64,000 nucleotides of DNA from Streptomyces sp. CB02959 (GCF_002803155.1 NZ_NNBP01000011.1:124001-188000); one strand, 5' to 3'. Shown: positions 43,666 to 52,405, counted from the stretch's first letter. Numbers and translations are program-made. The notes: generated by a model from the sequence alone, not told the origin.

Positions 43666-44430
43666 TCAGCTCGCCAGGTGGAAACCGGCTCCCACCCCGC
43701 CCTGCGCGTTCATCTCGTCGATGATGCTCAGGATCGGCGAACTGTGCTGGGCGCCCCAGGCGTTGCCGACCAGCGTCTGGCCGTTCACCACCGGCGAGCC
43801 GGAGTCGCCGCCGTCGGTCCATATCAGGTGGGTGAACCACATGTTGTGGGTGCCGAGCTTGATGCCGCAGGTCAGGCCGGTCCGGTGGCCCTGCTTGCAC
43901 ATCCGGGTCCCGTTGGCCGGCGGTGCCCCGATCGACGTGATGGTCACCCCGCCGACGGTGTTGGTGGGCGCCACCCGGCTCTCGTCCAGGCGGATCACCG
44001 CGAAGTCCAGGCCCTTGGGGCCGGTGTTGAGCAGGTTGTTGGGCGTGCTGACGTACGTCACGGTGCCGATGGACCCGGTCTTGAGGTCCGGGGTGCTGTT
44101 CTCCAGCGGGGCGGGCGCGGCGGCCGTCCCGACGGGCGAGGAGTCCAGGTAGACCTGCTCGCCCACCAGCTTGTTGCCCTGCTCGTCGATGAAGCAGTGG
44201 GCGTTGGTCAGGCCCACCAGATTGCCGGCCTGGTCGCGCCCGACCGCGGTGAGCGTGCAGACGTAGTAGCTCTTGTGCTCCTCCGGCGTCGGCTGCATCC
44301 GGAAGATGATGCCGCTGCCCCCGCCGACGGCCGTGCGCGTGGCGGTGCTCGCGCTTGCGGCCGGGGCCGCCGAGAGAGACAGGCTCGCCAGGAGGGCGGC
44401 GGCGCCGAGCGCGCGCAGAACGCGGAACAT
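43666..44430 (-). CDS. Secreted trypsin-like (S1 family) serine protease
   Basis: A 254-residue protease. A signal peptide (LRALGAAALLASLSLSAAPAASA) precedes a chymotrypsin fold with the triad His (LTNAHCFID), Asp (GLDFAVIRLDE) and Ser (DGGDSGSPVVNG). Cysteine pairs in CTLTAV/AHC and MCKQGHRTGLTC match the usual disulfides. There is little or no pro-region. ATG 44430 gives the complete leader. It is divergent from the GH114 lipoprotein gene. Substrate unknown. Confidence 0.9.
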   Translation of the reverse strand: MFRVLRALGAAALLASLSLSAAPAASASTATRTAVGGGSGIIFRMQPTPEEHKSYYVCTLTAVGRDQAGNLVGLTNAHCFIDEQGNKLVGEQVYLDSSPVGTAAAPAPLENSTPDLKTGSIGTVTYVSTPNNLLNTGPKGLDFAVIRLDESRVAPTNTVGGVTITSIGAPPANGTRMCKQGHRTGLTCGIKLGTHNMWFTHLIWTDGGDSGSPVVNGQTLVGNAWGAQHSSPILSIIDEMNAQGGVGAGFHLAS

Positions 44431-44669
44431 GCGATCACTCCCCGTGTGGTGCTCAGTGGTCGAAAGACTGACGCGCTCAGCTAACTGCCGGGGGAGCCGG
44501 CCGGATGGCCAATCATCCATTTTGGACTATGTGAGGTGCGTCACGTCCGCCGATGCTGACGAACAGTCAATGTCGTTGCGACGAGGCGGTGTTGGTCCGC
44601 CGGGCGGGGCCTTCCGGGCGGCGGTCGATCCGGCCGTTGGAGTGACGCGCCGTGGCTACTGTGTCCTCC

Positions 44670-45542
44670 ATGTCTCGCATGCCCGTGCCGCTCCGCCGTG
44701 CCGCCGGTGCCCTCGTGCTCGTCGCACTGCCGCTCGCCGGCTGCTCCACGGCCGGGACCGCGCCCGCGCCCGCGCCCGCGCCCGGCCGCCCGACCGCGAC
44801 GGAGACCGCCCGCCACGGCCTCCGACTGCCGCCCGCCGACGCCGTCTTCGACTACCAGATCGGCGGACCGTACCCCCCGGCCGACGACGTCACGGTGGTC
44901 TCCCGCGACCGCGCCGCACCACCCGCCCCCGGCCGCTACGGCATCTGCTACGTCAACGCCTTCCAAGGGCAGCCCGGCGCCGACGCCCGGCAGTGGTGGC
45001 GGCGACACCACCCCGATCTCCTCCTGCGCGACCGGGACGGCGAGCCGGTCGTCGACGAGGACTGGGACGAGCCGCTGCTCGACATCTCCACGCCCGCCAA
45101 GCGCACCGCCCTGCTGGGCGTGGTGGGACCCTGGATCGACGGCTGCGCCCAGGCCGGCTTCGACGCCGTCGAAGCGGACAACCTCGACTCCTACGAACGC
45201 TCCCACGACCTGCTCACCAAGGACGACGCCCGGGCCTTCGCCGCCCTCCTGACCCGCCGCGCCCACGACCGGGGACTGGCCGCCGCACAGAAGAACGCCG
45301 GCGACCTGCTCCCCGAACGCCACCGCACCGGCTTCGACTTCGCCGTCACCGAGGAATGCGCCCGCTACCGGGAGTGCTCCGACTACGCCGAGACCTACGA
45401 CGACCGGGTCTTCGACATCGAGTACCGGCGCACGGACTTCGACACCGGCTGCCGCACCTGGGGCGCCCGGCTCTCCCTCACCCTGCGCGACCGCGACGTC
45501 GGCCGCCCCGGCGAGCACGGCTACGTCCGCCGCGCCTGCTGA
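44670..45542 (+). CDS. GH114-like (endo-alpha-1,4-polygalactosaminidase family) lipoprotein
   Basis: A lipoprotein of 290 residues with lipobox LPLAGC and an Ala/Pro linker. Its TIM-barrel domain shows FDYQIGGPYPP, GICYVNAFQGQPGADARQW, LLDISTPAKRTALLGVVGPWIDGCAQAGFDAVEADNLDSY, GLAAAQKNAGDL, FAVTEECARYRECSDYAE and VFDIEYRR. This is the GH114/TM1410 pattern, with acidic residues (EADN, EECA) at the active site. Relatives cleave alpha-1,4-galactosaminoglycans. ATG 44670 places the lipobox 25 residues from the start; upstream GTG 44652 is possible. Confidence 0.87.
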   Translation: MSRMPVPLRRAAGALVLVALPLAGCSTAGTAPAPAPAPGRPTATETARHGLRLPPADAVFDYQIGGPYPPADDVTVVSRDRAAPPAPGRYGICYVNAFQGQPGADARQWWRRHHPDLLLRDRDGEPVVDEDWDEPLLDISTPAKRTALLGVVGPWIDGCAQAGFDAVEADNLDSYERSHDLLTKDDARAFAALLTRRAHDRGLAAAQKNAGDLLPERHRTGFDFAVTEECARYRECSDYAETYDDRVFDIEYRRTDFDTGCRTWGARLSLTLRDRDVGRPGEHGYVRRAC

Positions 45543-45617
45543 AGCCCCGCACAACAGGGCCGGCGCCGCCCGCGCCGGGAACGCCGACCGGCGCGACGAT
45601 CACCTAGACTCGCGAAA

Positions 45618-46238
45618 ATGGCCAAGTACTTCGACGTCCACCCGGAAAACCCGCAGCGCCGCACCGTCACCACGGTCGCCGACGCCATCCGCTCCGGTGC
45701 GCTCATCGCCTACCCCACCGACTCCTGCTTCGCCCTGGGATGCCAGCTGGGCAGCCGGGACGGGATCGACCGCATCCGGTCGATCCGCAACCTCGACGAC
45801 CGCCACCACTTCACCCTGGTGTGCCAGAACTTCGCGCAGCTGGGCCAGTTCGTACAGATCGACAACGACGTGTTCCGCGCGATCAAGGCGGCCACCCCCG
45901 GCCGCTACACCTTCATCCTCCCCGCGACGAAGGAGGTCCCGCGCCAGCTGCTCCACCCGAAGAAGAAGACCGTCGGCGTCCGGATCCCGGACCACACCGT
46001 CACCCAGGCACTCCTCGCCGAGCTGGGCGAACCGCTGCTCTCCAGCACCCTGCTGCTGCCCGACGAGGACGAGCCGCTGACCCAGGGCTGGGAGATCAAG
46101 GAACGCCTCGACCACGTGGTCGACGCGGTGGTCGACTCCGGCGACTGCGGCACCGAGCCCACCACGGTCGTCGACTTCTCGGAGGGCGGTGCCGAGATCG
46201 TGCGGCGCGGCGCCGGTGACCCGTCACGCTTCGAGTGA
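45618..46238 (+). CDS. Sua5/YciO/YrdC-family protein (YciO type)
   Basis: A 206-residue YrdC-fold protein. It has KYFDVHPENPQRRTVTTVADAIRSGALIAYPTDSCFALGCQL, RHHFTLVCQNFAQLGQFV, GRYTFILPATKEVPRQLLHPKKKTVGVRIPDH and LLSSTLLLPDEDEP. The KxR and SxN-type binding residues of TsaC (threonylcarbamoyl-AMP synthase) are partly replaced, as in YciO. It is therefore probably a paralogue rather than the essential t6A enzyme. The next gene starts 14 bases after its stop. Confidence 0.9.
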   Translation: MAKYFDVHPENPQRRTVTTVADAIRSGALIAYPTDSCFALGCQLGSRDGIDRIRSIRNLDDRHHFTLVCQNFAQLGQFVQIDNDVFRAIKAATPGRYTFILPATKEVPRQLLHPKKKTVGVRIPDHTVTQALLAELGEPLLSSTLLLPDEDEPLTQGWEIKERLDHVVDAVVDSGDCGTEPTTVVDFSEGGAEIVRRGAGDPSRFE

Positions 46239-46252
46239 CGGGCGGCGGAGCG

Positions 46253-46801
46253 ATGGCGCGTACCCGCAACCGTGCGGCAGCGGTGCTCGCCGTGGCGCTG
46301 GCCCTCCAGGCGGGGGCGGCCGGAGCGGCACAGGCCCAGGCGGGCCCGGCGGCGAGCGCCCCCGCCGTGGCCCCGGCCGCCGCGATCAGGATCACCGAGG
46401 GGCAGGTCGGCGAGGTCGGGCCCGGCGGCACGCTCACCTACCCCGCCGTGACCAGCTGCCTGACGGTCACCGTCCGCCTGGCGGGCGGTGGGCTGGTCGG
46501 CGCGCACGCCAGTTTGTTCCAGGTGCCCGGGGAGTACCGGTCGGACCGGATCCTCGCCGCGGTCGCGCGGCGCGTCGGGACGCGGGCGGTACGCGCCGTG
46601 GAGGTGCGGGGCGCGGTCGGTGCCTGGCACCCCGGCTACTTCACCAGGGCGATCGAGAGCTATCCGGACGGCGCGCAGGTCCCGGTGCCCTCCCGGCCCG
46701 ACCCCGACGGCCTGGCCCGGGCGGTGGCCGACGGGCTCGGCCAGCCGCGCGGCAAGGTCACCGTCCAGGACCTGCCCGACGGGGACCAGACGGTGAAGTG
46801 A
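46253..46801 (+). CDS. Secreted hypothetical protein
   Basis: A 182-residue protein with a clear signal peptide (AAAVLAVALALQAGAAGAAQAQA). The mature domain is a mixed alpha/beta sequence (ITEGQVGEVGPGGTLTYPAVTSCLTVTVRLAGGGLVG; HPGYFTRAIESYPDGAQVPVP) with a single cysteine. No family is recognised. ATG 46253 has GGCGGAG five bases upstream and is better than GTG 46235, which overlaps the previous stop. It is probably co-transcribed with the YciO gene. Confidence 0.65.
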   Translation: MARTRNRAAAVLAVALALQAGAAGAAQAQAGPAASAPAVAPAAAIRITEGQVGEVGPGGTLTYPAVTSCLTVTVRLAGGGLVGAHASLFQVPGEYRSDRILAAVARRVGTRAVRAVEVRGAVGAWHPGYFTRAIESYPDGAQVPVPSRPDPDGLARAVADGLGQPRGKVTVQDLPDGDQTVK

Positions 46802-47035
46802 ACCACCGCACCGGACACTTCTTGAACGCGACAGGAATACGCCGGTGAATGCGCCCGGCGCCGCGTAACGGCACCAACTGCCCTTATGGGCACGTAACTT
46901 GATGGCGGGTTGGTGCCGCCACGCGGAACTCTGGTCATGACTCTTGACGCACCCTTCACGAAGCTGAAGCATGCGACGGCGGGAGCGCGCTCCCCACCCC
47001 CCACGTCTTCACTTCCTGAATCAGGAGAGTCGCCC

Positions 47036-48835
47036 ATGACCCCTGCCTCCAAGGAATCCCCCACCCCCGGACAGCCCGCCGTCCGGCGCCGGTCCGTCCT
47101 CGGCGCCGCCGCCGCGGCCGCCGCGGCCCCCACCCTGCTCGGCCTCGCCGGGACGGCCGCCGCCGCACCGCGCAGGACCCCGCACGCCCTGCCCGGCGGC
47201 GGCGACCTGGGCCCCAACGTCCTGGTCTTCGACCCGTCCACCCCCGGCATCCAGGCGACGTTGGACGAGGTGTTCAAGAAGCAGGAGAAGGCGCAGTTCG
47301 ACAGCGGGCGGTACGCCCTGCTGTTCAAACCGGGCACGTACCACGGCCTCAACGCCCAACTCGGTTTCTACACCTCGATAGCCGGCCTGGGGCTGTCACC
47401 CGACGACACCACCATCAACGGCGATGTCACCGTGGACGCCGGCTGGTTCGACGGCAACGCCACCCAGAACTTCTGGCGCTCCGCCGAGAACCTCGCCCTC
47501 GTCCCGGTCAGCGGCACCAACCGCTGGGCCGTCGCCCAGGCAGCCCCGTTCCGCCGGATGCACGTCCGCGGCGGCCTCAACCTGGCCCCCGCCGGCGACG
47601 GCTGGGCCAGCGGCGGCTACCTCGCCGACAGCCGGATCGACGGAACGGTGGAGCCGCGCTCCCAACAGCAGTGGTACACCCGCGACAGCGCCGTCGGCGG
47701 CTGGTCCAACGGGGTGTGGAACATGGTCTTCTCGGGAGTCGAGGGCGCCCCCGGCCAGACCTTCCCGAACCCGCCCTACACCGTGCTGGACACCACCCCC
47801 GTCTCCCGCGAGAAGCCCTTCCTCCACATCGACGGCGGCGGGTACCGGGTCTTCCTGCCCGAGCAGCGCACCAACGCCCGCGGCGTCACCTGGGGCAACG
47901 GCACCCCGCGCGGCACCTCGCTGCCCCTGTCGCAGTTCTACGTCGCCAAGCCCGGGGACTCCGCGGCCACCCTCAACCAGGCCCTCGCCCAGGGCCTCCA
48001 CCTGCTGCTCACCCCCGGCATCTACCACCTGGACCAGCCGATCCGGGTGACCGCGGCCAACACCGTCGTACTGGGTCTCGGCTACGCCACACTGATCCCC
48101 GACAACGGTGTCACCGCCCTGAAGACCGCCGACGTCGACGGCATCCGGCTGGCCGGCTTCCTCATCGACGCCGGACCGGTCAACTCCGAAACGCTCCTCG
48201 AAATCGGCCCGGCCGGCGCCTCGGCGGACCATTCCGCCAACCCGACCACCGTCCAGGACGTGTTCCTCCGCATCGGCGGCGCCGGCCCCGGCAAGGCCAC
48301 CACCAGCATCGTGGTCAACAGCCGGCACACCCTCATCGACCACACCTGGGTCTGGCGCGCCGACCACGGCGACGGCGTCGGCTGGGAGACCAACCGCGCC
48401 GACTACGGCATCCGCGTCAACGGCGACGACGTACTGGCCACCGGACTGTTCGTGGAGCACTTCAACAAGTACGACGTGCAGTGGTACGGGCAGCGCGGCC
48501 GCACCGTCTTCCTGCAGAACGAGAAGGCGTACGACGCCCCCGACCAGGCCGCCGTCCAGGACGGCGACATCAAGGGCTACGCCGCCTACAAGGTCGCCGA
48601 CTCGGTCACCACCCACGAGGCATGGGGGCTCGGCAGCTACTGCTACTACAACGTCGACCCCGGCATCGTCCAGCACCACGGCTTCGCCGCCCCCGACGCC
48701 CCGGGGGTGAAGTTCCACGACCTGCTGGTCGTCTCGCTCGGGGGCAAGGGCCAGTTCGAACGCGTCATCAACGACACCGGCGCGCCGACCTCGGGCAGCA
48801 CGACCGTCCCGTCGACCGTGGTGGCGTACCCCTGA
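47036..48835 (+). CDS. Tat-secreted right-handed beta-helix protein
   Basis: A 599-residue exported protein. The Tat leader (VRRRSVLGAAAAAAAAPTLLGLAGTAAAA) is followed by NVLVFDPSTPGIQATLDEVFKKQE, pectin-lyase-like beta-helix turns (KPGTYHGLNAQLGFYTSIAGLGLSPDDTTINGDV; TPGIYHLDQPIRVTAANTVVLGLGYATLIPDNG) and VGWETNRADYGIRVNGDDVLATGLFVEHFNKYDVQWYG. Related sequences are often labelled 'adenylyl cyclase' in databases, without a cyclase motif here. A polysaccharide-binding or -cleaving role is more likely from the fold. ATG 47036 follows AGGAGAG. Confidence 0.85.
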   Translation: MTPASKESPTPGQPAVRRRSVLGAAAAAAAAPTLLGLAGTAAAAPRRTPHALPGGGDLGPNVLVFDPSTPGIQATLDEVFKKQEKAQFDSGRYALLFKPGTYHGLNAQLGFYTSIAGLGLSPDDTTINGDVTVDAGWFDGNATQNFWRSAENLALVPVSGTNRWAVAQAAPFRRMHVRGGLNLAPAGDGWASGGYLADSRIDGTVEPRSQQQWYTRDSAVGGWSNGVWNMVFSGVEGAPGQTFPNPPYTVLDTTPVSREKPFLHIDGGGYRVFLPEQRTNARGVTWGNGTPRGTSLPLSQFYVAKPGDSAATLNQALAQGLHLLLTPGIYHLDQPIRVTAANTVVLGLGYATLIPDNGVTALKTADVDGIRLAGFLIDAGPVNSETLLEIGPAGASADHSANPTTVQDVFLRIGGAGPGKATTSIVVNSRHTLIDHTWVWRADHGDGVGWETNRADYGIRVNGDDVLATGLFVEHFNKYDVQWYGQRGRTVFLQNEKAYDAPDQAAVQDGDIKGYAAYKVADSVTTHEAWGLGSYCYYNVDPGIVQHHGFAAPDAPGVKFHDLLVVSLGGKGQFERVINDTGAPTSGSTTVPSTVVAYP

Positions 48836-48852
48836 CGGTCGGCCGAACAGTG

Positions 48853-48884
48853 CCGCCCGGGCCGGTTGGCCGCGGCCCGGGCGG
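48853..48884 (+). terminator. 12-bp stem-loop after the beta-helix gene
   Basis: CCGCCCGGGCCG and CGGCCCGGGCGG pair perfectly around an 8-nt loop, 17 bases after the stop codon. A TTTTTT run follows at about 48900. Confidence 0.75.
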
Positions 48885-49003
48885 TCCCCCGATACCCACT
48901 TTTTTGTGCGTACTTGGCAGCCCGCCGCGGCCGGGAGAGGCTGTTCGCAGGCGGTCACCGGGCCGCCCGCGAACGGACCGGACGGAGGTGAAGTGACGTT
49001 GCG

Positions 49004-49354
49004 TCAGGAGGCGTTCTCCGCCTCGGCGAGCTTCTCCAGACGGCGGTGGCCCCAGGCGTCGAGAGGCGCCATCGCCTCGGCCAACTCGCGGCCGAACGGG
49101 GTCAGCGCATACTCGGTCTTGAGCGGCAGCACCTCGTGCACCTCCCGTTGCACCAGCTCGTCGTCGGTCATCTCGCGGAGTGCCTGAGTCAGCACCTTCT
49201 CGCTCAGCCCCGGCAGGAGCCGGCGCAACTCGCTGGGCCGGCGCGGGCCGGACTCCAACAACCACAGCAGTGGCGTCTTCCACTTGCCGTCGATCACGGC
49301 GATCGCCGCGGTCGTCCCACAGACATCCCGATCCCGGGCCCGGCTGCGCGTCAT
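49004..49354 (-). CDS. HxlR-family transcriptional regulator
   Basis: A 116-residue winged helix with the HxlR core: AAIAVIDGKWKTPLLWLLESGPRRPSELRRLLPGLSEKVLTQALREMTDDELVQREVHEVLPLKTEYALTPFGREL. A single Cys (DVCGTT) occupies the position of the redox-sensing Cys in several HxlR proteins. It is divergent from the imine-reductase-like gene, 117 nt apart, and probably controls it. Confidence 0.92.
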   Translation of the reverse strand: MTRSRARDRDVCGTTAAIAVIDGKWKTPLLWLLESGPRRPSELRRLLPGLSEKVLTQALREMTDDELVQREVHEVLPLKTEYALTPFGRELAEAMAPLDAWGHRRLEKLAEAENAS

Positions 49355-49471
49355 CGTCGCCCCGTTCCTTCCGCTCGTCTCTTCGTACGCCTTCTTCTCT
49401 CCCTTCTACGAATCGCTTTCACCGGTTCGGTATTTCCGTATTTCCGCATTCCCGAGGAGTCGCACCGCATC

Positions 49472-50401
49472 ATGTCCACCTCTGCCCCTACGCCCACCAC
49501 GTCCGCCCGATCCGCCTCCGAACCCGCCGCGCGGCGGGCCGTCACCGTGCTCGGTCTGGGACCGATGGGCCGGGCCCTGGCCGACGCGTTCCTGCAGGCG
49601 GGGGTCCGGACCACGGTCTGGAACCGCACACCGGGCCGCGACCGGACCCTGATCGAGCGGGGCGCGGCCGGCGCTCGGACCGCGGAGGAGGCGGTTGCCG
49701 CGAGCGACCTGACCGTGGTCTGCGTGGTCAACTACGAGGCGGCGACGGCCATTCTGCGCCGGCCCGCGGTCGCCGACGCCCTGAAGGGCCGCACCGTGCT
49801 CAACCTGACCGCCGGCACCCCGGGCGACGCGCGGGCCACCGCCGACTGGGCGGCCGACCACGGCGTCCGCTACCTCGACGGCGCGATCATGACCCCGATC
49901 ACCACCATCGGCACCCCGCACGGCGTCTTCCTCCACAGCGGCCCCGCGGACCTCTACGACGCGCACCGGCCGGTGCTCGACACGCTCGGCGGCACCCACA
50001 CCCACCTCGGCGCGGACATCGGCCGGGCCGCGGCCCACGACGTGGCGCTGCTCGACCTCTTCTGGACCGCGATGACCGGATACGCACACGCCCTGGCGGT
50101 GGCCCGCGCCGAGGGCATCACCGCCCGCGAGCTGGCACCGTTCGCCAAGGGCATCGGCGCGATCCTCCCGCCGATCTTCGAACAGATCGCGGCGGACGTG
50201 GACGACGGCAACCACTCCGGGGCGAGCAGCGCGCTCACCTCGGCCGCCTCGTCCATGGCCCACATCGTCCAGGCATCCGAGGCGCACGGTATCGACTCGG
50301 GGGTGATCCGGGCCGCGGAGGGACTGGCCCGCCGCGCCATCGGACGGGGCCACGGCGGGGACGGGTTCAGCCGGGTCGCCGAACTCCTCGGCTGCCGCTG
50401 A
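49472..50401 (+). CDS. NAD(P)-dependent imine-reductase-like / beta-hydroxyacid dehydrogenase family oxidoreductase
   Basis: A 309-residue oxidoreductase. It has an N-terminal Rossmann domain (AVTVLGLGPMGRALADAFLQAGVRTTVWNRTPGR, with Asn-Arg-Thr favouring NADPH) and a helical C-terminal dimerisation domain (DVALLDLFWTAMTGYAHALAVARAEGITARELA). The stretch LDGAIMTPITTIGTP fits imine reductases better than 3-hydroxyisobutyrate dehydrogenases. ATG 49472 was chosen; GAGGAG lies 13 bases upstream, which is long. It is paired with the divergent HxlR regulator. Confidence 0.87.
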   Translation: MSTSAPTPTTSARSASEPAARRAVTVLGLGPMGRALADAFLQAGVRTTVWNRTPGRDRTLIERGAAGARTAEEAVAASDLTVVCVVNYEAATAILRRPAVADALKGRTVLNLTAGTPGDARATADWAADHGVRYLDGAIMTPITTIGTPHGVFLHSGPADLYDAHRPVLDTLGGTHTHLGADIGRAAAHDVALLDLFWTAMTGYAHALAVARAEGITARELAPFAKGIGAILPPIFEQIAADVDDGNHSGASSALTSAASSMAHIVQASEAHGIDSGVIRAAEGLARRAIGRGHGGDGFSRVAELLGCR

Positions 50402-50403
50402 CA

Positions 50404-50436
50404 CCGGGCGGGCCGGTACCCCGCCGGCCCGCCCGG
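50404..50436. terminator. Bidirectional 13-bp stem-loop between converging genes
   Basis: CCGGGCGGGCCGG and CCGGCCCGCCCGG pair perfectly around a 7-nt loop between the oxidoreductase stop (50401) and the DUF3224 stop (50443). Confidence 0.8.
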
Positions 50437-50442
50437 CGGCGC

Positions 50443-50850
50443 TCAGCCCACCTGGTAGTCGAAGGCGTAGGGGAAGGACGGTTCGCCGGCCCGGCAGGTG
50501 TAGCTGCCCGATCCGGTCAGCCCGGCCAGGTCCCCGGTGGCCGATCCGGGCACGACCGCGAAGGTGCAGCGCACCGTGCCGTCGGCGTCGAACGTGCCGC
50601 GCTCCTCGACGACGAAGGTGCCCGCCCGCCCTTCCAGGCGGCCGGTCAGCAGCTCCATGCCGGTGAACGTCCCGGTCCTGTCCGAGGTGTAGACGATGCT
50701 GTACTCGCAGGTGGTGCGGGCGGCCTCGATGCCGCCGGAGAAGGAGTTGGTGACGGAGGCGTGGGCGAGCCGCGGGCTCGTGTCCTCCGCGCCGACCGGG
50801 CGCTCCTCCCAGTCGGCGTAGGTGATGCGGCCGGTGGTCTGCGCGGGCAT
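50443..50850 (-). CDS. DUF3224 small protein
   Basis: A 135-residue DUF3224 protein with an allene-oxide-cyclase-like barrel. It reads GRITYADWEERPV, RLAHASVTNSFSGGIEAARTTCEYSIVYT, GTFTGMELLTGRLEGRAGTFVVEERGTFDADGTVRCTFAVVPGSATGDLAGLTGSGSYT. Function unknown. ATG 50850 follows AAAGGACA. It is divergent from a WYL regulator and shares its operator, a very common pairing in Streptomyces, so the regulator almost certainly controls this gene. Confidence 0.92.
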   Translation of the reverse strand: MPAQTTGRITYADWEERPVGAEDTSPRLAHASVTNSFSGGIEAARTTCEYSIVYTSDRTGTFTGMELLTGRLEGRAGTFVVEERGTFDADGTVRCTFAVVPGSATGDLAGLTGSGSYTCRAGEPSFPYAFDYQVG

Positions 50851-50911
50851 GGCTGTCCTTTCGGTCTGCCGCACGGCTGGTACGTGTGCGGTGTGCGACC
50901 AGCCTGACCGC

Positions 50912-50938
50912 GGTACCTGACACCTTCTGTCAGGTACC
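50912..50938. promoter_or_regulatory. Perfect 11-bp inverted repeat: WYL-regulator operator
   Basis: GGTACCTGACA and TGTCAGGTACC flank a 5-nt centre, 16 bases before the WYL regulator start and 62 before DUF3224. ACCTGACA-N5-TGTCAGGT dyads are typical operators of YafY/WYL-type regulators between such divergent genes. Confidence 0.85.
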
Positions 50939-50953
50939 CGGGACAATCGGGCC

Positions 50954-51937
50954 ATGCGCGCCGACCGGCTCCTCGCCCTGCTCCTGCTGCTCCAGAACCG
51001 CGGACGGATGACCGCCACCGCACTCGCCGCGGAACTGGAGGTGTCGGTCCGCACGGTCTACCGGGACATCGAGGCGCTCGGCGCGTCCGGCGTCCCGGTC
51101 CGCACCGACCGCGGGCCCGACGGCGGCTACCGCCTGATGGACGGCTACCGCACCCGACTGACCGGGCTCACCGACGCCGAGGCCGGTGCGCTCTTCCTCG
51201 CCGGAGCTCCCGGCCCGGCCCGCGACCTGGGACTGGGCGCGGTGCTGGCGACCGCCCAGCTGAAGGTCCAGGCGGCGCTCCCGGCCGAACTCGCCGAGCG
51301 CACCCGGCGGATCCAGGACCGCTTCCACCTCGACGCCCCGGCGTGGTTCCGGGACGCCGACCCGGTCGCGCACCTGGCGCCGATCGCGCGGGCGGTGTGG
51401 GAGCAGCGGGTGCTGCGCGCCCACTACCGGCGCTGGCGCGGCGAGGTCCACCGGGAACTGCGCCCGCTCGGGATCGTCCTCAAGGGCGGCATCTGGTACC
51501 TGGTGGCGTCCGTCGACGAGGCGGTGCGGACGTACCGGATCGCCCGGTTCCTGGCCGTGGACCTCACGGACGAGGCGTTCGTGCGACCGGCCGGTTTCGA
51601 CCTGGCCGCCTACTGGGCGGAGTCGTCCCGCCGCCTGGAGGCGGCGCTGCACCAGGACACGGCGCGCCTGCGGATCTCCCCGCAGGCGCGCCGGCTGCTG
51701 CCGATGCTCTACGGCGCGGTGGGGCGGCGGGCCCTGGAGGACGCCGGAGAGCCGGACGCGGACGGCTGGACGGTGGTGGAGATGCCGGTCGAGGGACCGG
51801 CGGTGGCCGTCGGCGACCTGCTCAGACTGGGTGCGGAGGCGGAGGTCCTGGGTCCGCCCGCCCTGCGCCGGGCGGTCGCCGAGGCGGTGGCCGTCCTGGC
51901 CGGCCGGTACGGGGCGGCGCCCGGCACGCGGGAGTGA
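50954..51937 (+). CDS. WYL-domain (YafY-type) transcriptional regulator
   Basis: A 327-residue regulator. It has an N-terminal HTH_11 (MRADRLLALLLLLQNRGRMTATALAAELEVSVRTVYRDIEALGASGVPV) and a WYL domain (LRAHYRRWRGEVHRELRPLGIVLKGGIWYLVASV, with RTYRIARFLAVDLTDEAF). A C-terminal WCX extension follows (DGWTVVEMPVEGPAVAVGDLLRLGAEAEVLGPPALR). WYL domains sense small ligands or nucleic acid. ATG 50954 starts at the conserved MRADRLL. It binds, by inference, the dyad at 50912-50938. Confidence 0.94.
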   Translation: MRADRLLALLLLLQNRGRMTATALAAELEVSVRTVYRDIEALGASGVPVRTDRGPDGGYRLMDGYRTRLTGLTDAEAGALFLAGAPGPARDLGLGAVLATAQLKVQAALPAELAERTRRIQDRFHLDAPAWFRDADPVAHLAPIARAVWEQRVLRAHYRRWRGEVHRELRPLGIVLKGGIWYLVASVDEAVRTYRIARFLAVDLTDEAFVRPAGFDLAAYWAESSRRLEAALHQDTARLRISPQARRLLPMLYGAVGRRALEDAGEPDADGWTVVEMPVEGPAVAVGDLLRLGAEAEVLGPPALRRAVAEAVAVLAGRYGAAPGTRE

Positions 51938-52250
51938 CCCGACCGGTACACCGCGGGTGCGCAGGTCCCCCGTTCCGTAAAATCTTCGACGCTTCACGAC
52001 AACCACCAACACTGCCGTTCTATGCGGTATTTGGCATGTATATACGCTACATCGGGATCAATCGCCCACCGTGCGGCGCGTTTTCCGCCACCCCCGCCGC
52101 GAACGCCCTTGAAACACAGGGCAGTTGTTCTTTGACGTGATACGGGTCACTTGACGCCGTCATGCCCCCGGCATTCACTTCTGCGGCGGTCGAAGACCCA
52201 TTCGACGGCCTGCCACTGGGGAACAGACCTTCCCCGCCATGGAGGTACGG
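51938..52250. other. Lower-GC region upstream of the RiPP cluster
   Basis: A 313-nt region that is visibly poorer in GC than its surroundings around 51975-52060, with GCATGTATATACGC. It probably contains the promoter of the peptide gene: TTGACG at 52151-52156 with TTCACT 17 bases later is a weak candidate. No convincing gene was seen. The compositional change suggests that the cluster was acquired separately from the WYL gene. Confidence 0.5.
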
Positions 52251-52328
52251 ATGAAGTTCGTTCGTCTCGTGAAGCGGATGCGCAGCGAAAAGAGCCTCAA
52301 GGCGTATGCGTGGTACGGCTGGATCTGA
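52251..52328 (+). CDS. Atropopeptide (tryptorubin-type) RiPP precursor peptide
   Basis: A 25-codon gene, ATG 52251 to TGA 52326-52328, with GGAGG five bases upstream. The leader is basic (MKFVRLVKRMRSE) and the end reads KSLKAYAWYGWI. KSLKAYAWYxW is the conserved leader-core junction of atropopeptides. In tryptorubin A the core is AWYIWY, cross-linked between aromatic side chains by one P450. Here the expected core is AWYGWI (residues 20-25), with Gly for Ile at position 4 and Ile for the final Tyr. A short P450 gene follows 78 nt downstream, as expected. The gene is below usual ORF cut-offs. A longer form from ATG 52239 would bury the ribosome binding site. Confidence 0.88.
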   Translation: MKFVRLVKRMRSEKSLKAYAWYGWI

Positions 52329-52363
52329 CCGGCCCACGCCCGTAGAGGACGGTGGTGGGCCGG
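52329..52363 (+). promoter_or_regulatory. Stem-loop between RiPP precursor and P450 (attenuator)
   Basis: CCGGCCCAC (52329-52337), directly after the precursor stop, pairs perfectly with GTGGGCCGG (52355-52363). A smaller CCGT/ACGG pairing lies inside the 17-nt loop, and there is no U-run. Such a structure would favour an excess of precursor mRNA over enzyme mRNA. Confidence 0.7.
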
Positions 52364-52405
52364 GCGTGAAGGCCCGCCACCGGCCCGCGTTCCCGGAGGT
52401 TCCCG

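Noticed and set aside
47036..48835. Annotating the beta-helix protein as adenylyl cyclase
   Set aside because: No cyclase catalytic motif is present. The sequence shows a Tat leader and pectin-lyase-like repeats.
51993..52140. A 37-codon plus-strand frame starting near 52021 (MRYLACIYATSGS) as a second precursor peptide
   Set aside because: It has no ribosome binding site, a proline/arginine-rich second half and no core-like C-terminus.
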